NCBI GenBank assembly: GCA_044508835.1
Contig: JBIQHD010000019.1
Coordinates: 1-64,000, forward strand
Origin: JAKFDI01 sp044508835
GTDB taxonomy: Bacteria; Pseudomonadota; Gammaproteobacteria; Burkholderiales; Burkholderiaceae_C
Direction: 5' to 3'
Length of the DNA: 64,000 nt
Part shown: positions 43,508 through 53,333 of the stretch, in pieces
Layout of the letters: each line of letters opens with the position of its first letter
Position numbering within the stretch: position 1 is the first letter of the stretch
The notes under the pieces: model-generated
Databases searched by the model: none
The model's input: only the letters and a program-made list of their open reading frames with translations
What the model was told of the DNA's origin: nothing
Program-made: the position numbers and the translations under genes

Positions 43508-44166
43508 CGGCCGGCCTCCGGAACGCCCGGCGCAGCGCCGAGCGCCGTCAGCTTGGCCTCGATCAGCCGCCGGTAGGACACGTCGGCGGCCATCGCCTGC
43601 CATGCCTTCTGGTAGGCCGCGCGGGCGTCGTCCTTCTTGCCCTGCGCGAGCAGCACGTCGCCACGGCGGTCGGCCACGAGCGCCGCGAATTCCGGCACGT
43701 CGGCGCGGTCGAGCTGCTGCAGCGCCTCGTCGTACTTCTTCTGTTCGAGCAGCACGCCGGCCAGGCGCAGGCGGGCCATGCTGCGGTAGGCGTCCTCCTG
43801 CGCATTCGCCCCCACCCATTCCAGGGCGGCGGCGGCCGCGTCCGCATTCCCCCGGTCGGCCTGCAGCTTCGCGTCCAGCAGGCCGCCCTGCCCGGCGAAG
43901 ACGGTGCGCGGATAGCGCTCCTTCAGGTCGGTGAAGATGCGCGTGCTGCGGTCGGCGTCGCCCGCCCTCACGGCCTTGTCCAGCTCGTTGAACATGGCCG
44001 AGGCCTTGATCGCCTGGTCGCGCTGCCACCACTGCCAGCCGTTCCAGGCCGCCAGCGCGCCGAAGCCGAGGATCGCGACCCAGGTGATCAGGTTGCCGTA
44101 CTTGTTCCAGAAGTGCTTGACCTGGTCGAGCTGTTCCTGTTCTTCGAGATTGAGCTGGGTGGCCAT
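43504..44166 (-). CDS. yfgM: YfgM-family inner-membrane TPR protein
   Basis: 220 residues. A cytoplasmic head LNLEEQEQLDQVKHFWNKYG, one membrane helix (about 25-43) and a periplasmic TPR-like domain (about 60-205). YfgM is an ancillary part of the SecYEG/PpiD translocon in enterobacteria. It lies between hisS and bamB, the conserved context, 28 nt after hisS. Confidence 0.92.
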   Translation of the reverse strand: MATQLNLEEQEQLDQVKHFWNKYGNLITWVAILGFGALAAWNGWQWWQRDQAIKASAMFNELDKAVRAGDADRSTRIFTDLKERYPRTVFAGQGGLLDAKLQADRGNADAAAAALEWVGANAQEDAYRSMARLRLAGVLLEQKKYDEALQQLDRADVPEFAALVADRRGDVLLAQGKKDDARAAYQKAWQAMAADVSYRRLIEAKLTALGAAPGVPEAGR

Positions 44167-44194
44167 GGGCGGCGGGTCCGGTCGAAAGGCGGGA

Positions 44195-45520
44195 TTATGC
44201 GTTGAGGAGGTCGGCGACCCAGGCGTCGACGTTGGCCAGCGGCAGGCTGCGCTGCGGCACCGACGGATCGCGCAGGTCCTTGAGCGAGACTTCGCCGCGC
44301 GCCACCTCGTCGGCGCCGAAGATGAGCGCATGCCGCGCGCCGCTCGCGCCGGCGCGCTTGAACTGCGACTTCATGCCGCCGCCGCCCGCGTGCATCAGCA
44401 CCGAGACGCCGGCGCGGCGCAGTGCCTCGACGGCGACCATCGCCGGGACCAGCGCCTCGGCGCCGGGCAGGACGGCATAGACCGCCGGCGCGCTGCTCGG
44501 CACGGGCACGGCCAGCTCCTGCAGCAGCAGCAGCAGGCGCTCGATGCCGAGGCCGAAGCCGACCGCCGGCGCGGGCTTGCCGCCGAGCTGCTCGATGAGG
44601 CCGTCGTAGCGCCCGCCGCCGCACACCGTGCCCTGCGAGCCGAGCTGGTCGGTCACCCACTCGAAGACGGTGAGGTTGTAGTAGTCCATGCCGCGCACGA
44701 GACGCGGGTTGACGCGGTATTCGAGGCCCGCGGCGTCGAGCACCGCGCGCACGGCGTCGAAGTGCGCCAGCGACGCTTCGCCCAGGAAGTCGATCAGCTT
44801 CGGCGCGGCCTCCACCACGGCCTGCATCGCCGGGTTCTTGGTGTCGAGGATGCGCAGCGGGTTGCTGTGCAGGCGCCGCCGGGCGTCTTCGTCCAGCACC
44901 CCGGCGTGCTGCTCGAAGTGGCGGATCAGCGCCTCGCGGTGCGCGCGGCGCTCCTCGGGCTGGCCGAGGCTGTTGATCTCCAGGCGCACGTGCTTGCCCA
45001 CCGCCAGGCCCAGCTCGCGCCAGAGGCTGCGCACCATGAGGATCATCTCGGCGTCGACGTCGGGCCCGGCGAAGCCGAGCGCCTCCACGTCGAGCTGGTG
45101 GAACTGGCGGTAGCGGCCCTTCTGCGGCCGCTCGTGACGGAACATCGGGCCCAGGGTCCAGATGCGCAGCGGCCCGTTGTAGAGCGCGTTGTGCTCGACC
45201 ATGGCCCGCACGATGCCGGCGGTGGCCTCGGGGCGCAGCGTGAGCCGGTCGCCGTTCATCGAGTCGGTGAAGGAGTACATCTCCTTCTCGACGATGTCGG
45301 TCACCTCGCCCAGGCCCCGCACGAAGAGCGCCGTCGGTTCGACGATGGGCGTGAGCAGGTACTGGTAGCCGTAGTTCGCGAGCACGCGGCGCACGGTGGC
45401 CTCGAACCAGGCCCAGATGGCGGAGTCCGGCAGCTTCTCGGTGCGCGGCACCGAGGGCGGCAGGATGTCGTTCATGCCCTTGACGGCTTGAAGGGCGGCG
45501 GGCTTGGGGTGGTCGGCCAT
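44195..45520 (-). CDS. hisS: Histidyl-tRNA synthetase
   Basis: 441 residues. Class II synthetase motifs: motif 2 region LRIWTLGPMFRHERPQKGRYRQFHQ (core FRHERP), EALGFAGPDVDAE, histidine-binding LVRGMDYYNLTVFEW and GGGRYDGLIEQLGG, AVGFGLGIERL (motif 3), and a C-terminal anticodon-binding domain. Full length, in contrast to hisZ. It follows ispG by 51 nt with a stem-loop in between. Confidence 0.97.
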   Translation of the reverse strand: MADHPKPAALQAVKGMNDILPPSVPRTEKLPDSAIWAWFEATVRRVLANYGYQYLLTPIVEPTALFVRGLGEVTDIVEKEMYSFTDSMNGDRLTLRPEATAGIVRAMVEHNALYNGPLRIWTLGPMFRHERPQKGRYRQFHQLDVEALGFAGPDVDAEMILMVRSLWRELGLAVGKHVRLEINSLGQPEERRAHREALIRHFEQHAGVLDEDARRRLHSNPLRILDTKNPAMQAVVEAAPKLIDFLGEASLAHFDAVRAVLDAAGLEYRVNPRLVRGMDYYNLTVFEWVTDQLGSQGTVCGGGRYDGLIEQLGGKPAPAVGFGLGIERLLLLLQELAVPVPSSAPAVYAVLPGAEALVPAMVAVEALRRAGVSVLMHAGGGGMKSQFKRAGASGARHALIFGADEVARGEVSLKDLRDPSVPQRSLPLANVDAWVADLLNA

Positions 45521-45536
45521 GTTCTCGTCTTCTTCG

Positions 45537-45557
45537 GCGCCGCCGCTGCGGCGGCGC
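45537..45557 (-). other. GC stem-loop between ispG and hisS
   Basis: A perfect 8-bp stem (45537-45544 with 45550-45557) with a 5-nt loop, without a U-run. It lies just upstream of hisS and could shield or pause transcription; role unknown. Confidence 0.45.
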
Positions 45558-45571
45558 GGGGGTGCGCGGGC

Positions 45572-46867
45572 TCAGGCCGGCGTCTTCTCGCCTGCGCCGA
45601 AGCGCTTCTCGATGTAGTCCTCGACCAGCGCCTGGAAATCCTGCGCGATGGTCGCGCCGCGCAGCGTGAGCGCCTTCTCGCCGTCGATGAACACCGGCGC
45701 GGCCGGCGCCTCGCCGGTGCCGGGCAGGCTGATGCCGATGTCGGCATGCTTGCTCTCGCCCGGGCCGTTGACGATGCAGCCCATCACGGCCACCTTCATC
45801 GCCTCGACGCCCGGATAGCGCGCGCGCCACACCGGCATCTGCGCGCGCAGGTAGTCGTCGATCTGCTTGGCGAGTTCCTGGAACGTGGTGCTGGTCGTGC
45901 GCCCGCAGCCGGGGCAGGCCGTCACGCTCGGGTTGAACGCGCGCAGCCCCAGGGCCTGCAGGATCTCGAGCGCCACCACCACCTCCTGCGTGCGCGCCTC
46001 GCCGGGCTGGGGCGTGAGCGAGACGCGGATGGTGTCGCCGATGCCGTCCTGCAGCAGCAGCGACAGCGCGGCGGTGGAGGCGACCGTGCCCTTGGTGCCC
46101 ATGCCGGCCTCGGTGAGGCCCAGGTGCAGGGCGTAGTCGCAGCGCGCGGCGAGCGCCCGGTACACGCTCACCAGGTCCTGCACGCCGGACATCTTGCACG
46201 ACAGGATGATCTGCTCGCGCCGCAGGCCGATCTCCTCGGCGCGCCTGGCCGAGCCGATGGCCGAGGCGATGATGGCGCGGTACATGATCTGCTGCGGCTC
46301 GTAGGGCTCGGGCCGCCGGGCGTTCTCGTCCATCAGCTGCGCCAGCAGCTCCTGGTCGAGGCTGCCCCAGTTGACGCCGATGCGCACCGGCTTGTCGTAC
46401 TTCGCCGCCACCTCGACCATCTGCGCGAACTGGCGGTCGTGCTTGTCGCCCTTGCCCACGTTGCCGGGGTTGATGCGGTACTTCGACAGCGCCTCGGCAC
46501 AGGCCGGGTGCTCGCTCAGCAGCCGGTGGCCGTTGTAGTGGAAGTCGCCCACCAGCGGCACGTCGATGCCCATGCGGTCGAGCTGCGCGCGGATGTGCGG
46601 CACGGCCTCGGCGGCCTCGGGCGTGTTGACGGTGATGCGCACCATCTCGGAGCCGGCGATGGCCAGCTCCTTCACCTGGATCGCGGTGCCGATCGCGTCC
46701 ACCGTGTCGGTATTCGTCATCGACTGCACGCGCACCGGCGCGTCGCCGCCGACCGTGACGAGGCGCGAGCCCCAGCGCACCTGCGCCTGCAGGCGCCGCC
46801 GCGGCGCGGGCCGGGCCGGCTCGACGAACTCGTCTTCCCGCAAGCGGATCTCGCCCATTGCGCTCAT
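45572..46867 (-). CDS. ispG: 4-hydroxy-3-methylbut-2-enyl-diphosphate synthase
   Basis: 431 residues. TIM-barrel N-terminus with VQSMTNTDT; the C-terminal Fe-S domain has Cys ligands in ACPGCGRT and VMGCIVNGPGE. This is penultimate in the methylerythritol phosphate path, downstream of Dxr. The insertion found in many betaproteobacterial and plant-type enzymes lies between the two Fe-S parts. Starts 9 nt after rodZ; an ATG three codons later is also possible. Confidence 0.96.
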   Translation of the reverse strand: MSAMGEIRLREDEFVEPARPAPRRRLQAQVRWGSRLVTVGGDAPVRVQSMTNTDTVDAIGTAIQVKELAIAGSEMVRITVNTPEAAEAVPHIRAQLDRMGIDVPLVGDFHYNGHRLLSEHPACAEALSKYRINPGNVGKGDKHDRQFAQMVEVAAKYDKPVRIGVNWGSLDQELLAQLMDENARRPEPYEPQQIMYRAIIASAIGSARRAEEIGLRREQIILSCKMSGVQDLVSVYRALAARCDYALHLGLTEAGMGTKGTVASTAALSLLLQDGIGDTIRVSLTPQPGEARTQEVVVALEILQALGLRAFNPSVTACPGCGRTTSTTFQELAKQIDDYLRAQMPVWRARYPGVEAMKVAVMGCIVNGPGESKHADIGISLPGTGEAPAAPVFIDGEKALTLRGATIAQDFQALVEDYIEKRFGAGEKTPA

Positions 46868-46876
46868 TCCGGTCCC

Positions 46877-47773
46877 CTACTTCAGTTCGAGCCGTGCCAC
46901 GTTGTCGCGCGTCGACGGCGCGAGGTCGACGGCCTGCCCGCGATACACCAGTTCGGTCTGCGCCGCATTGCCCACGCGCACCTTGAGGGGCGCCGCGCCG
47001 TCGAGCGCCAGGCTCTCGCCGGCCTTCAGCAGGCGCGACACCAGCACGGTGGACCGGGCATCGACCACTTCGACCCAGGACGTGGCATGGGCGCGCACGA
47101 CCAGCGCCTGCGCCCCCGCGCCGGCGGCCGCCGGTGCAGGCGCGGGCGCCGCCTCGGCCACGGGCGGGGCGGAGGCGGCCGGCGCCGCGGGGACGGGCGC
47201 CGCCGCGGCATCGGGAGCCGGCGCCGCCGGCACGACGACCGGGGGCGGCACCTCGACCGGCGCCGCCACGATGCCCGCTTCCGGCGCGCTGGCCGCGGCC
47301 GCCGGGGCGTCGTCCGAACCCGAACCCAGGTCGGGCATCCATCCCTGCGGCCAGAAATAGACGATGACCGCGCCGACGATCAGCAGCGCCGGCCCCCACA
47401 CGGCCGGCGACGAGAAGACCGACGGGCCGCCGCCCTCGCCGCCGCGCCCGGGCGCATCGCGAAAGCGCGCGTTGATGCCCTGGCTCACGTGCGCGAGCCG
47501 GTCGTCGACCTGGTGCTGCGGCAGCAGCGCCAGCACCGGCGCCGGGTCGATCTTGAGGCTGCGGCACACCGTCTGCGCCAGCGCGCGGGTGAAGGTGGCG
47601 TCCGGCAGGTCGTCGAAGCGGTCGGCTTCCAGCGCCTCGAGCTTGCGCTGCGACACCTTGATCGACGCGGCCAGCACCGCGATGTGCAGGCCCTGCGCCT
47701 GCCGCGCCTCGCGCAGCAGCGCGCCGGCCGAAGCGGCGGGCTGCGGCTGCGCCGGACGCTCCGCCTCAGTCAT
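46877..47773 (-). CDS. rodZ: RodZ-like cytoskeletal/cell-shape protein
   Basis: 298 residues. N-terminal helix-turn-helix (about 15-90: GALLREARQAQGLHIAVLA and YLRAL-like FTRALAQTVCRSL), one membrane helix (about 126-143), a long Pro/Ala linker and a C-terminal DUF4115 beta domain (about 220-298). RodZ binds MreB inside and spans the membrane. The gene overlaps pilF by 8 nt and precedes ispG, a conserved order. Confidence 0.9.
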   Translation of the reverse strand: MTEAERPAQPQPAASAGALLREARQAQGLHIAVLAASIKVSQRKLEALEADRFDDLPDATFTRALAQTVCRSLKIDPAPVLALLPQHQVDDRLAHVSQGINARFRDAPGRGGEGGGPSVFSSPAVWGPALLIVGAVIVYFWPQGWMPDLGSGSDDAPAAAASAPEAGIVAAPVEVPPPVVVPAAPAPDAAAAPVPAAPAASAPPVAEAAPAPAPAAAGAGAQALVVRAHATSWVEVVDARSTVLVSRLLKAGESLALDGAAPLKVRVGNAAQTELVYRGQAVDLAPSTRDNVARLELK

Positions 47774-48587
47774 TGAAACGCCCTTCGTTCAAGGCCGCCG
47801 TCTCGCGCGCATCGGGAAAACGGCTGCGCAGCCGGTAGCTGAGGTCGCGCACGGCTTCATCGTTGCCCAGGCGCCGCTCGATGCGCAGCGCCAGCCACAG
47901 CGTCTGCGCGTTGGCGACCTCGGGCATGTCGTTCACGCGCCGGATGTAGAAGCGCGCCCGCTCGTAGCCGCCGCGGCGGTACAGCACCTCGGAGAGGTTC
48001 ACCGCGGCCACCGCGCTGCCGGGATTCATCTCGTACGCCCGCATCAGCGTCTGCTCCGCCGGCTCCCATGCGCCCCTGCGCGCCTGGCACACGCCCTTGG
48101 AGACGAGCGTGCGCTGCGCATCGCGGTACTGCGGCACGGCGAGCGCGCGGTCGAACATCGCGTCGGCCTCGTCGTAGCGCTGGCGCTGGCACATGTACCA
48201 GCCGTAGTTCTGCATCGCGTCGGCGTCGCGCGCGTCGAGCTGCAGCGCGCGGCGGAAGCTCTCCTCGGCCAGGGTCTCGTCGCCCAGGCTCGCGTAGATG
48301 AGCCCGCGCAGGTTGAAGGCGGCGCTCACGGTCGGGTCGGCGGCGATGGCGAGCTTCACCTCGTCGAGCGCGGTGGTCATCATCCCGCGGCCGAAATATG
48401 CGCTGGCGAGCTCCAGGCGCACCCTGGCGCGCTTGGTCGCATCGGATTCGTCGGAGGCGGTGATGCGGTCCGGCGTGGCCGTGCCGGCGCTTCTTCCGGC
48501 GCCGCCCGAGGCGGCGCAGCCGGCGAGCAGCACGGCCAGCACGAACGTCGTCGCCACGGACGCGGCCTTGCGAGCGGCCAGGGTCAT
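47766..48587 (-). CDS. pilF: PilF/PilW type IV pilus biogenesis lipoprotein
   Basis: 273 residues. Lipoprotein signal with Cys24 in VLLAGCAAS, then TPR repeats, e.g. AFNLRGLIYASLGDETLAEE and NYGWYMCQRQRYDEA. PilF pilots the PilQ secretin to the outer membrane. The start overlaps the rlmN stop by one base (TGATG), giving the common rlmN-pilF-rodZ-ispG order. Confidence 0.93.
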   Translation of the reverse strand: MTLAARKAASVATTFVLAVLLAGCAASGGAGRSAGTATPDRITASDESDATKRARVRLELASAYFGRGMMTTALDEVKLAIAADPTVSAAFNLRGLIYASLGDETLAEESFRRALQLDARDADAMQNYGWYMCQRQRYDEADAMFDRALAVPQYRDAQRTLVSKGVCQARRGAWEPAEQTLMRAYEMNPGSAVAAVNLSEVLYRRGGYERARFYIRRVNDMPEVANAQTLWLALRIERRLGNDEAVRDLSYRLRSRFPDARETAALNEGRFND

Positions 48588-49738
48588 CAGGAAGCCTCCC
48601 GTCGATGGGCGCCGGCGCGCGGGCTGGACACCGGCTGGATGGGAATGGGCGCGCGCGCCGACAGGCGCTCCTTCACGCGGGTGCGGTCCTTCACGTCGCC
48701 GGCGAGCTGCCCGCAGGCCGCGTCGATGTCGTCGCCGCGCGTCTTGCGCACGGTGGTCACGTAGCCGGCGGCCTGCAGCACCGCGGCGAAGGCCTGCACC
48801 CGCTCGCGCGGCGAGCGCTTCAGGCCCGACTGCGGGAACGGGTTGAACGGGATCAGGTTGAACTTGCACGGCAACCGGCGGTGCAGGAGCGCTGCCAGCT
48901 CGCGCGCCTGCTCGGGCGAGTCGTTCACGCCGTCGAGCATGCAGTACTCGAAGGTGATGAAGTCGCGCGGCGCACGCTCGAGGTAGCGCGCGCAGGCGTC
49001 GAGCAGTTCGCCGATCGGGTACTTGCGGTTGAGCGGCACGAGGTCGTCGCGCAGCGCGTCCGTCGGCGCGTGCAGCGAGACGGCCAGCGCCACCGGGCAA
49101 TCCTCGCGCAGGCGGTCGATCATCGGCACCACGCCGGAGGTCGAGACCGTGACGCGGCGCCTGGACAGGCCGTAGCCGTGGTCGTCGAGCATCACGCGCA
49201 GCGCCGGCACCAGCGCCGCGTAGTTCTGCAGCGGCTCGCCCATACCCATCATCACCACGTTGGTGATCGCGCGTTCGCCCTCGGCCAGGCCGAGGCGGCG
49301 GCGCAGGTGGTGCTCGGCATGCCACAGCTGGGCGACGATCTCGCCGGTGGTGAGGTTGCGGCTGAAGCCCTGGTGGCCGGTGGAGCAGAAGCGGCAGTTC
49401 ACCGCGCAGCCGGCCTGGGACGAGATGCACAACGTGCCGCGGTCGTCCTCGGGGATGAAGACGGTCTCGACCGCGTCGCCGCCGCCCACGTCGAACAGCC
49501 ACTTGACGGTGCCGTCGGCGGAGGTCTGCTCGCTCGCCACCGGCAACGGCGTGATCCGCGCGCAGCCGGCGAGCTTGTCGCGCAGCGAGCGGGCGAGGTC
49601 CGACATCTGCGAGAAGTCGGACGCGCCCTTCTGGTGGATCCAGCGGAACAGCTGGGTCGCGCGAAAGCGCTTCTCCCCGAGCTGCTCGCAGTAAGCCGTC
49701 AGCCCCTCGAGGTCGAGTTCAAGCAGGTTGACGGTCAT
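48587..49738 (-). CDS. rlmN: Dual-specificity 23S rRNA/tRNA adenine-C2 methyltransferase
   Basis: 383 residues. Radical-SAM motif CAVNCRFCSTG (CxxxCxxC), VMMGMGEPLQN and the mechanistic Cys in VTTVRKTRGDDIDAACGQL. It methylates A2503 of 23S rRNA and A37 of some tRNAs. A tail of about 25 residues (RAPIPIQPVSSPRAG) is longer than in E. coli. It lies 18 nt downstream of ndk. Confidence 0.96.
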   Translation of the reverse strand: MTVNLLELDLEGLTAYCEQLGEKRFRATQLFRWIHQKGASDFSQMSDLARSLRDKLAGCARITPLPVASEQTSADGTVKWLFDVGGGDAVETVFIPEDDRGTLCISSQAGCAVNCRFCSTGHQGFSRNLTTGEIVAQLWHAEHHLRRRLGLAEGERAITNVVMMGMGEPLQNYAALVPALRVMLDDHGYGLSRRRVTVSTSGVVPMIDRLREDCPVALAVSLHAPTDALRDDLVPLNRKYPIGELLDACARYLERAPRDFITFEYCMLDGVNDSPEQARELAALLHRRLPCKFNLIPFNPFPQSGLKRSPRERVQAFAAVLQAAGYVTTVRKTRGDDIDAACGQLAGDVKDRTRVKERLSARAPIPIQPVSSPRAGAHRREAS

Positions 49739-49756
49739 GCGGCCTGGCAGCCCGCG

Positions 49757-50182
49757 TCAGCGGCTGTAGACGTTCATCGCCGGGAAGAAGAAGGCGATCT
49801 CGACGGCGGCGGTCTCCGCCGCATCGGAGCCGTGCACCGCGTTGGCGTCGATGCTGTCGGCGAAGTCGGCGCGGATGGTGCCCTTGTCGGCCTTCTTCGG
49901 GTCGGTGGCGCCCATCAGCTCGCGGTTCTTGGCGATCGCGCCTTCGCCCTCGAGCACCTGGATCATCACCGGGCCGGAGATCATGAAGTCGACGAGGTCC
50001 TTGAAGAACGGGCGCGCCTTGTGCACGGCATAGAAGGCCTCGGCCTCGCCGCGCGACAGGTGGGCCATCTTGGCCGCCACGACCTTCAGCCCCGCGCCTT
50101 CGAAGCGCGCGTAGATCTGGCCGATGACGTTCTTCGCCACCGCGTCGGGTTTGATGATCGAAAGCGTGCGTTCGAGCGCCAT
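49757..50182 (-). CDS. ndk: Nucleoside diphosphate kinase
   Basis: 141 residues, the usual size. ERTLSIIKPDAVAKN at the start and the catalytic His in NAVHGSDA; FFFPAMNVYSR end. It equalises NTP pools. ATG 50182 follows AGGAGA; a -10 TAGAAT (50223-50228) lies 40 nt upstream, so ndk and rlmN probably start a transcript here, separate from rluB. Confidence 0.97.
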   Translation of the reverse strand: MALERTLSIIKPDAVAKNVIGQIYARFEGAGLKVVAAKMAHLSRGEAEAFYAVHKARPFFKDLVDFMISGPVMIQVLEGEGAIAKNRELMGATDPKKADKGTIRADFADSIDANAVHGSDAAETAAVEIAFFFPAMNVYSR

Positions 50183-50222
50183 GGAATTTCTCTCCTGAAT
50201 CAATGATTTGGCAAAGCCTCGA

Positions 50223-50228
50223 ATTCTA
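50223..50228 (-). promoter_or_regulatory. Candidate -10 of the ndk-rlmN promoter
   Basis: TAGAAT on the minus strand (5 of 6). No matching -35 is clear. Leader of about 35 nt with SD AGGAGA. Confidence 0.45.
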
Positions 50229-50310
50229 TCTGCGAGGCGTATCGGGATGCCGCTCGCGCAGCCCGCTCTTCCCGGCCGCAAGCCGATGGAGCCGGCGCGC
50301 GCGCCGAGGT

Positions 50311-52232
50311 TCAGCGTCCCTTGCGACCGCCGCCGCTGAAGCCGCCGCCGCCGCGGTTGCCACCCCGGTTCCCGCCGCCTCCGCCGCGCCCGCTCTTGCG
50401 GCGGAACGCATCGGCACCGAGGTAGCCGAGCGAGGTCTGCAGAGGATCCGGCTCGCGCGGGCCGCTGCCCTTCTTCGGCCGGTCGGGGGCGCTGCCGCCC
50501 GCGCCGAAGCCGCCGCCGCCCTGGCGGAAGCCGCGTCCGCCGGCGGGGCTGCGGGGGTTCTGGACGAAGCGCTTGTCGAAAGTCTGCTCCAGCGGGTTCG
50601 GGATGCGCGCCGGATCGAAATCGTCGTCCTCGTCGTGGTCGCGGTCACGGTCGGCGTCGACCCTGCCCTGCCCCGGCTCGAACCCGCGCTGCTGCCGCGG
50701 CGCCGGGCCGCGCGGGCCGTTGCCGTTGTTGCGGTCGCCGCGGCGCTTGTTGCGGCCGCGGTCGTTGCCGTGCCCCTCGTCGCGCGCTTCGCGCCCGCCC
50801 GCGCCGCCCGCCAGCTGGCGGATGACGCGCACGTCGGCCTCGCTCAGGTCGGCCCAGACGCCGCGCTTCAGGCCGAGCGGCAGCACCACGGTGCCGTAGC
50901 GGATGCGGATCAGCCGGCTCACGGTGAGGTCCACGGCGTCGAAGAGCTTGCGCACCTCGCGGTTGCGCCCTTCGGTGATGACCACGCGGTACCAGTGGTT
51001 CGCGCCTTCGCCGCCGCCGTCCTGGATGGAGCGGAAGCTCGCCGTCTGGCCGTCGATGTTCACGCCTTCGAGCAGCTGCGCCTTGGCCTCCTCGTCGAGC
51101 GTGCCCAGCACGCGCACGGCGTACTCGCGCTCCACGCCGAAGCGCGGATGCATCAGCTGGTTGGCCAGTTCGCCGGAGTTGGTGAACAGCAGCAGGCCTT
51201 CGGTGTTCAGGTCGAGGCGGCCGACCGACTGCCACTTGCCCTGCGCCAGGCGCGGCAGGCGGCGGAACACCGTCGGGCGGTGCTGCGGGTCGTCGTGCGT
51301 GACGACCTCGCCGGCGGGCTTGTGGTAGGCGATCACGCGCGGCGGCGGCGGCATGATGCGCACCTTCACCGGCTTGCCCTTGACCTTGATGTGGTCGCCG
51401 AACGAGATGCGCTGGCCGATGTGCGCCGGCTGCCCGTTCACCGAGATCTCGCCGTCGAGGATCATCTGCTCCATGTCGCGCCGCGAGCCGATGCCGGCCT
51501 GCGCGAGCACCTTGTGCAGCTTCGGCGCCTCCGGCTCGGGACGCAGCACGCGCTTCGGCGGCGCGGCCGGCTGCTCGGGCGGCGGCTCGACGGCCGCGTC
51601 GTATTCGCCGGAGACCACCTGCGCGAAGAGCTCGCCGGCCTCGGCCGGAATCACGAGCGCCGGCGCCTCGTCCGCCGGGGCCTCGCCCTCCGCGTCGGAG
51701 GCCTGGGCCGCGTCGGCGTCCGCCGGTTCGTCGCCCCATTCGCCCGGTGCGGCCCGCGGCCCGTCGCCGCGGCCGCGGCGGCGGTCACGCCGGTTGCGCC
51801 GGCGGCTGCGCTCGCCGGCCGGGCCGGCCTCGGGCCTCGGGGCGGCTTCACCGTCGCCAGGAGCATCACCGCCAGTGGCCGAGGGCGGCTCGGCGTTGGA
51901 GACGGCCGGCGCGGCCTCGGCCGCGGCGCCCTCGTTGGCGGGCGTGGGGGCGGGCGACGCCTGCGGCTCGGCCGGCACCTGCGGCTCGGGCGCTGCCTCG
52001 GCGGCCTCCGCGCTCTTCGCCGGCGCACGGCGCCGGCGCGCCGGCTTGGGCGCGGCCTCTTCCGCCGGCGGTTCGCCGCCGTCCACCGCGGCAACGTCGG
52101 CCGCGGCCTCGGCGTCCGCCGGCGCCGCCTTCACCGTGCGCTTGCGGCGCGCCGGCTTGGCCGGTGCGGCGTCGTCGCCGGGCGGCGTCTGCACTTCACC
52201 GTCGGGCAGGGCAGCGTTGTCTTGGGGACCAT

Positions 52233-52236
<4 letters not shown>
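50311..52236 (-). CDS. rluB: 23S rRNA pseudouridine synthase RluB with disordered extensions
   Basis: 641 residues, about twice the E. coli enzyme. The enzyme core is central: S4 domain KLHKVLAQAGIGSRRDME (about 238-300) and RsuA/RluB domain with catalytic Asp in VGRLDLNTEGLLLF and NREVRKLFDAV. The first 235 residues are Ala/Pro/Glu/Arg-rich low complexity; the last 165 are Arg/Gly/Asp-rich with GGGGNRGGNRGGGG repeats. It should make pseudouridine 2605 in 23S rRNA. Start overlaps the scpB stop (ATGA). Confidence 0.9.
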
Positions 52237-53060
<824 letters not shown>

Positions 53061-53333
53061 CGCTTCGTTCGGATCCTCGGCGGCGTCAGCCGGCGCAAAT
53101 GGTCTGCGGTCTCTCGCATTCAGCCTGGCGGCACCACCTCACGATGGGGGCGCCGTGGTCGGTTGGCTGTGGGTCTGGCGGGTCGTCGCGTTCGCCGCGG
53201 GGAACCCGGTGCGGCCTCGTTGGCTCATGCCGCTCGGCACGTGCGGCCTGCTCGCACTGCCTGGCGTTCGGGGCGGACGATCAACCGCCTGCCGGGCCAA
53301 GGCTCGCATTGTAGCGGAGCGCGGCCGCACCGA
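53061..53333 (-). other. 273-nt gene-free stretch upstream of scpB
   Basis: No convincing coding region is seen on either strand. The one clear signal is TACAAT (53313-53308, minus), a good -10 without a good -35, which would give a leader of about 240 nt before scpB. Confidence 0.45.

Noticed and set aside
43931..47776. A 1281-codon open frame on the plus strand opposite yfgM, hisS, ispG and rodZ
   Set aside because: It is antisense to four clearly conserved genes, is His/Arg/Ala-rich without any domain, and such long shadow frames are expected at this GC content.
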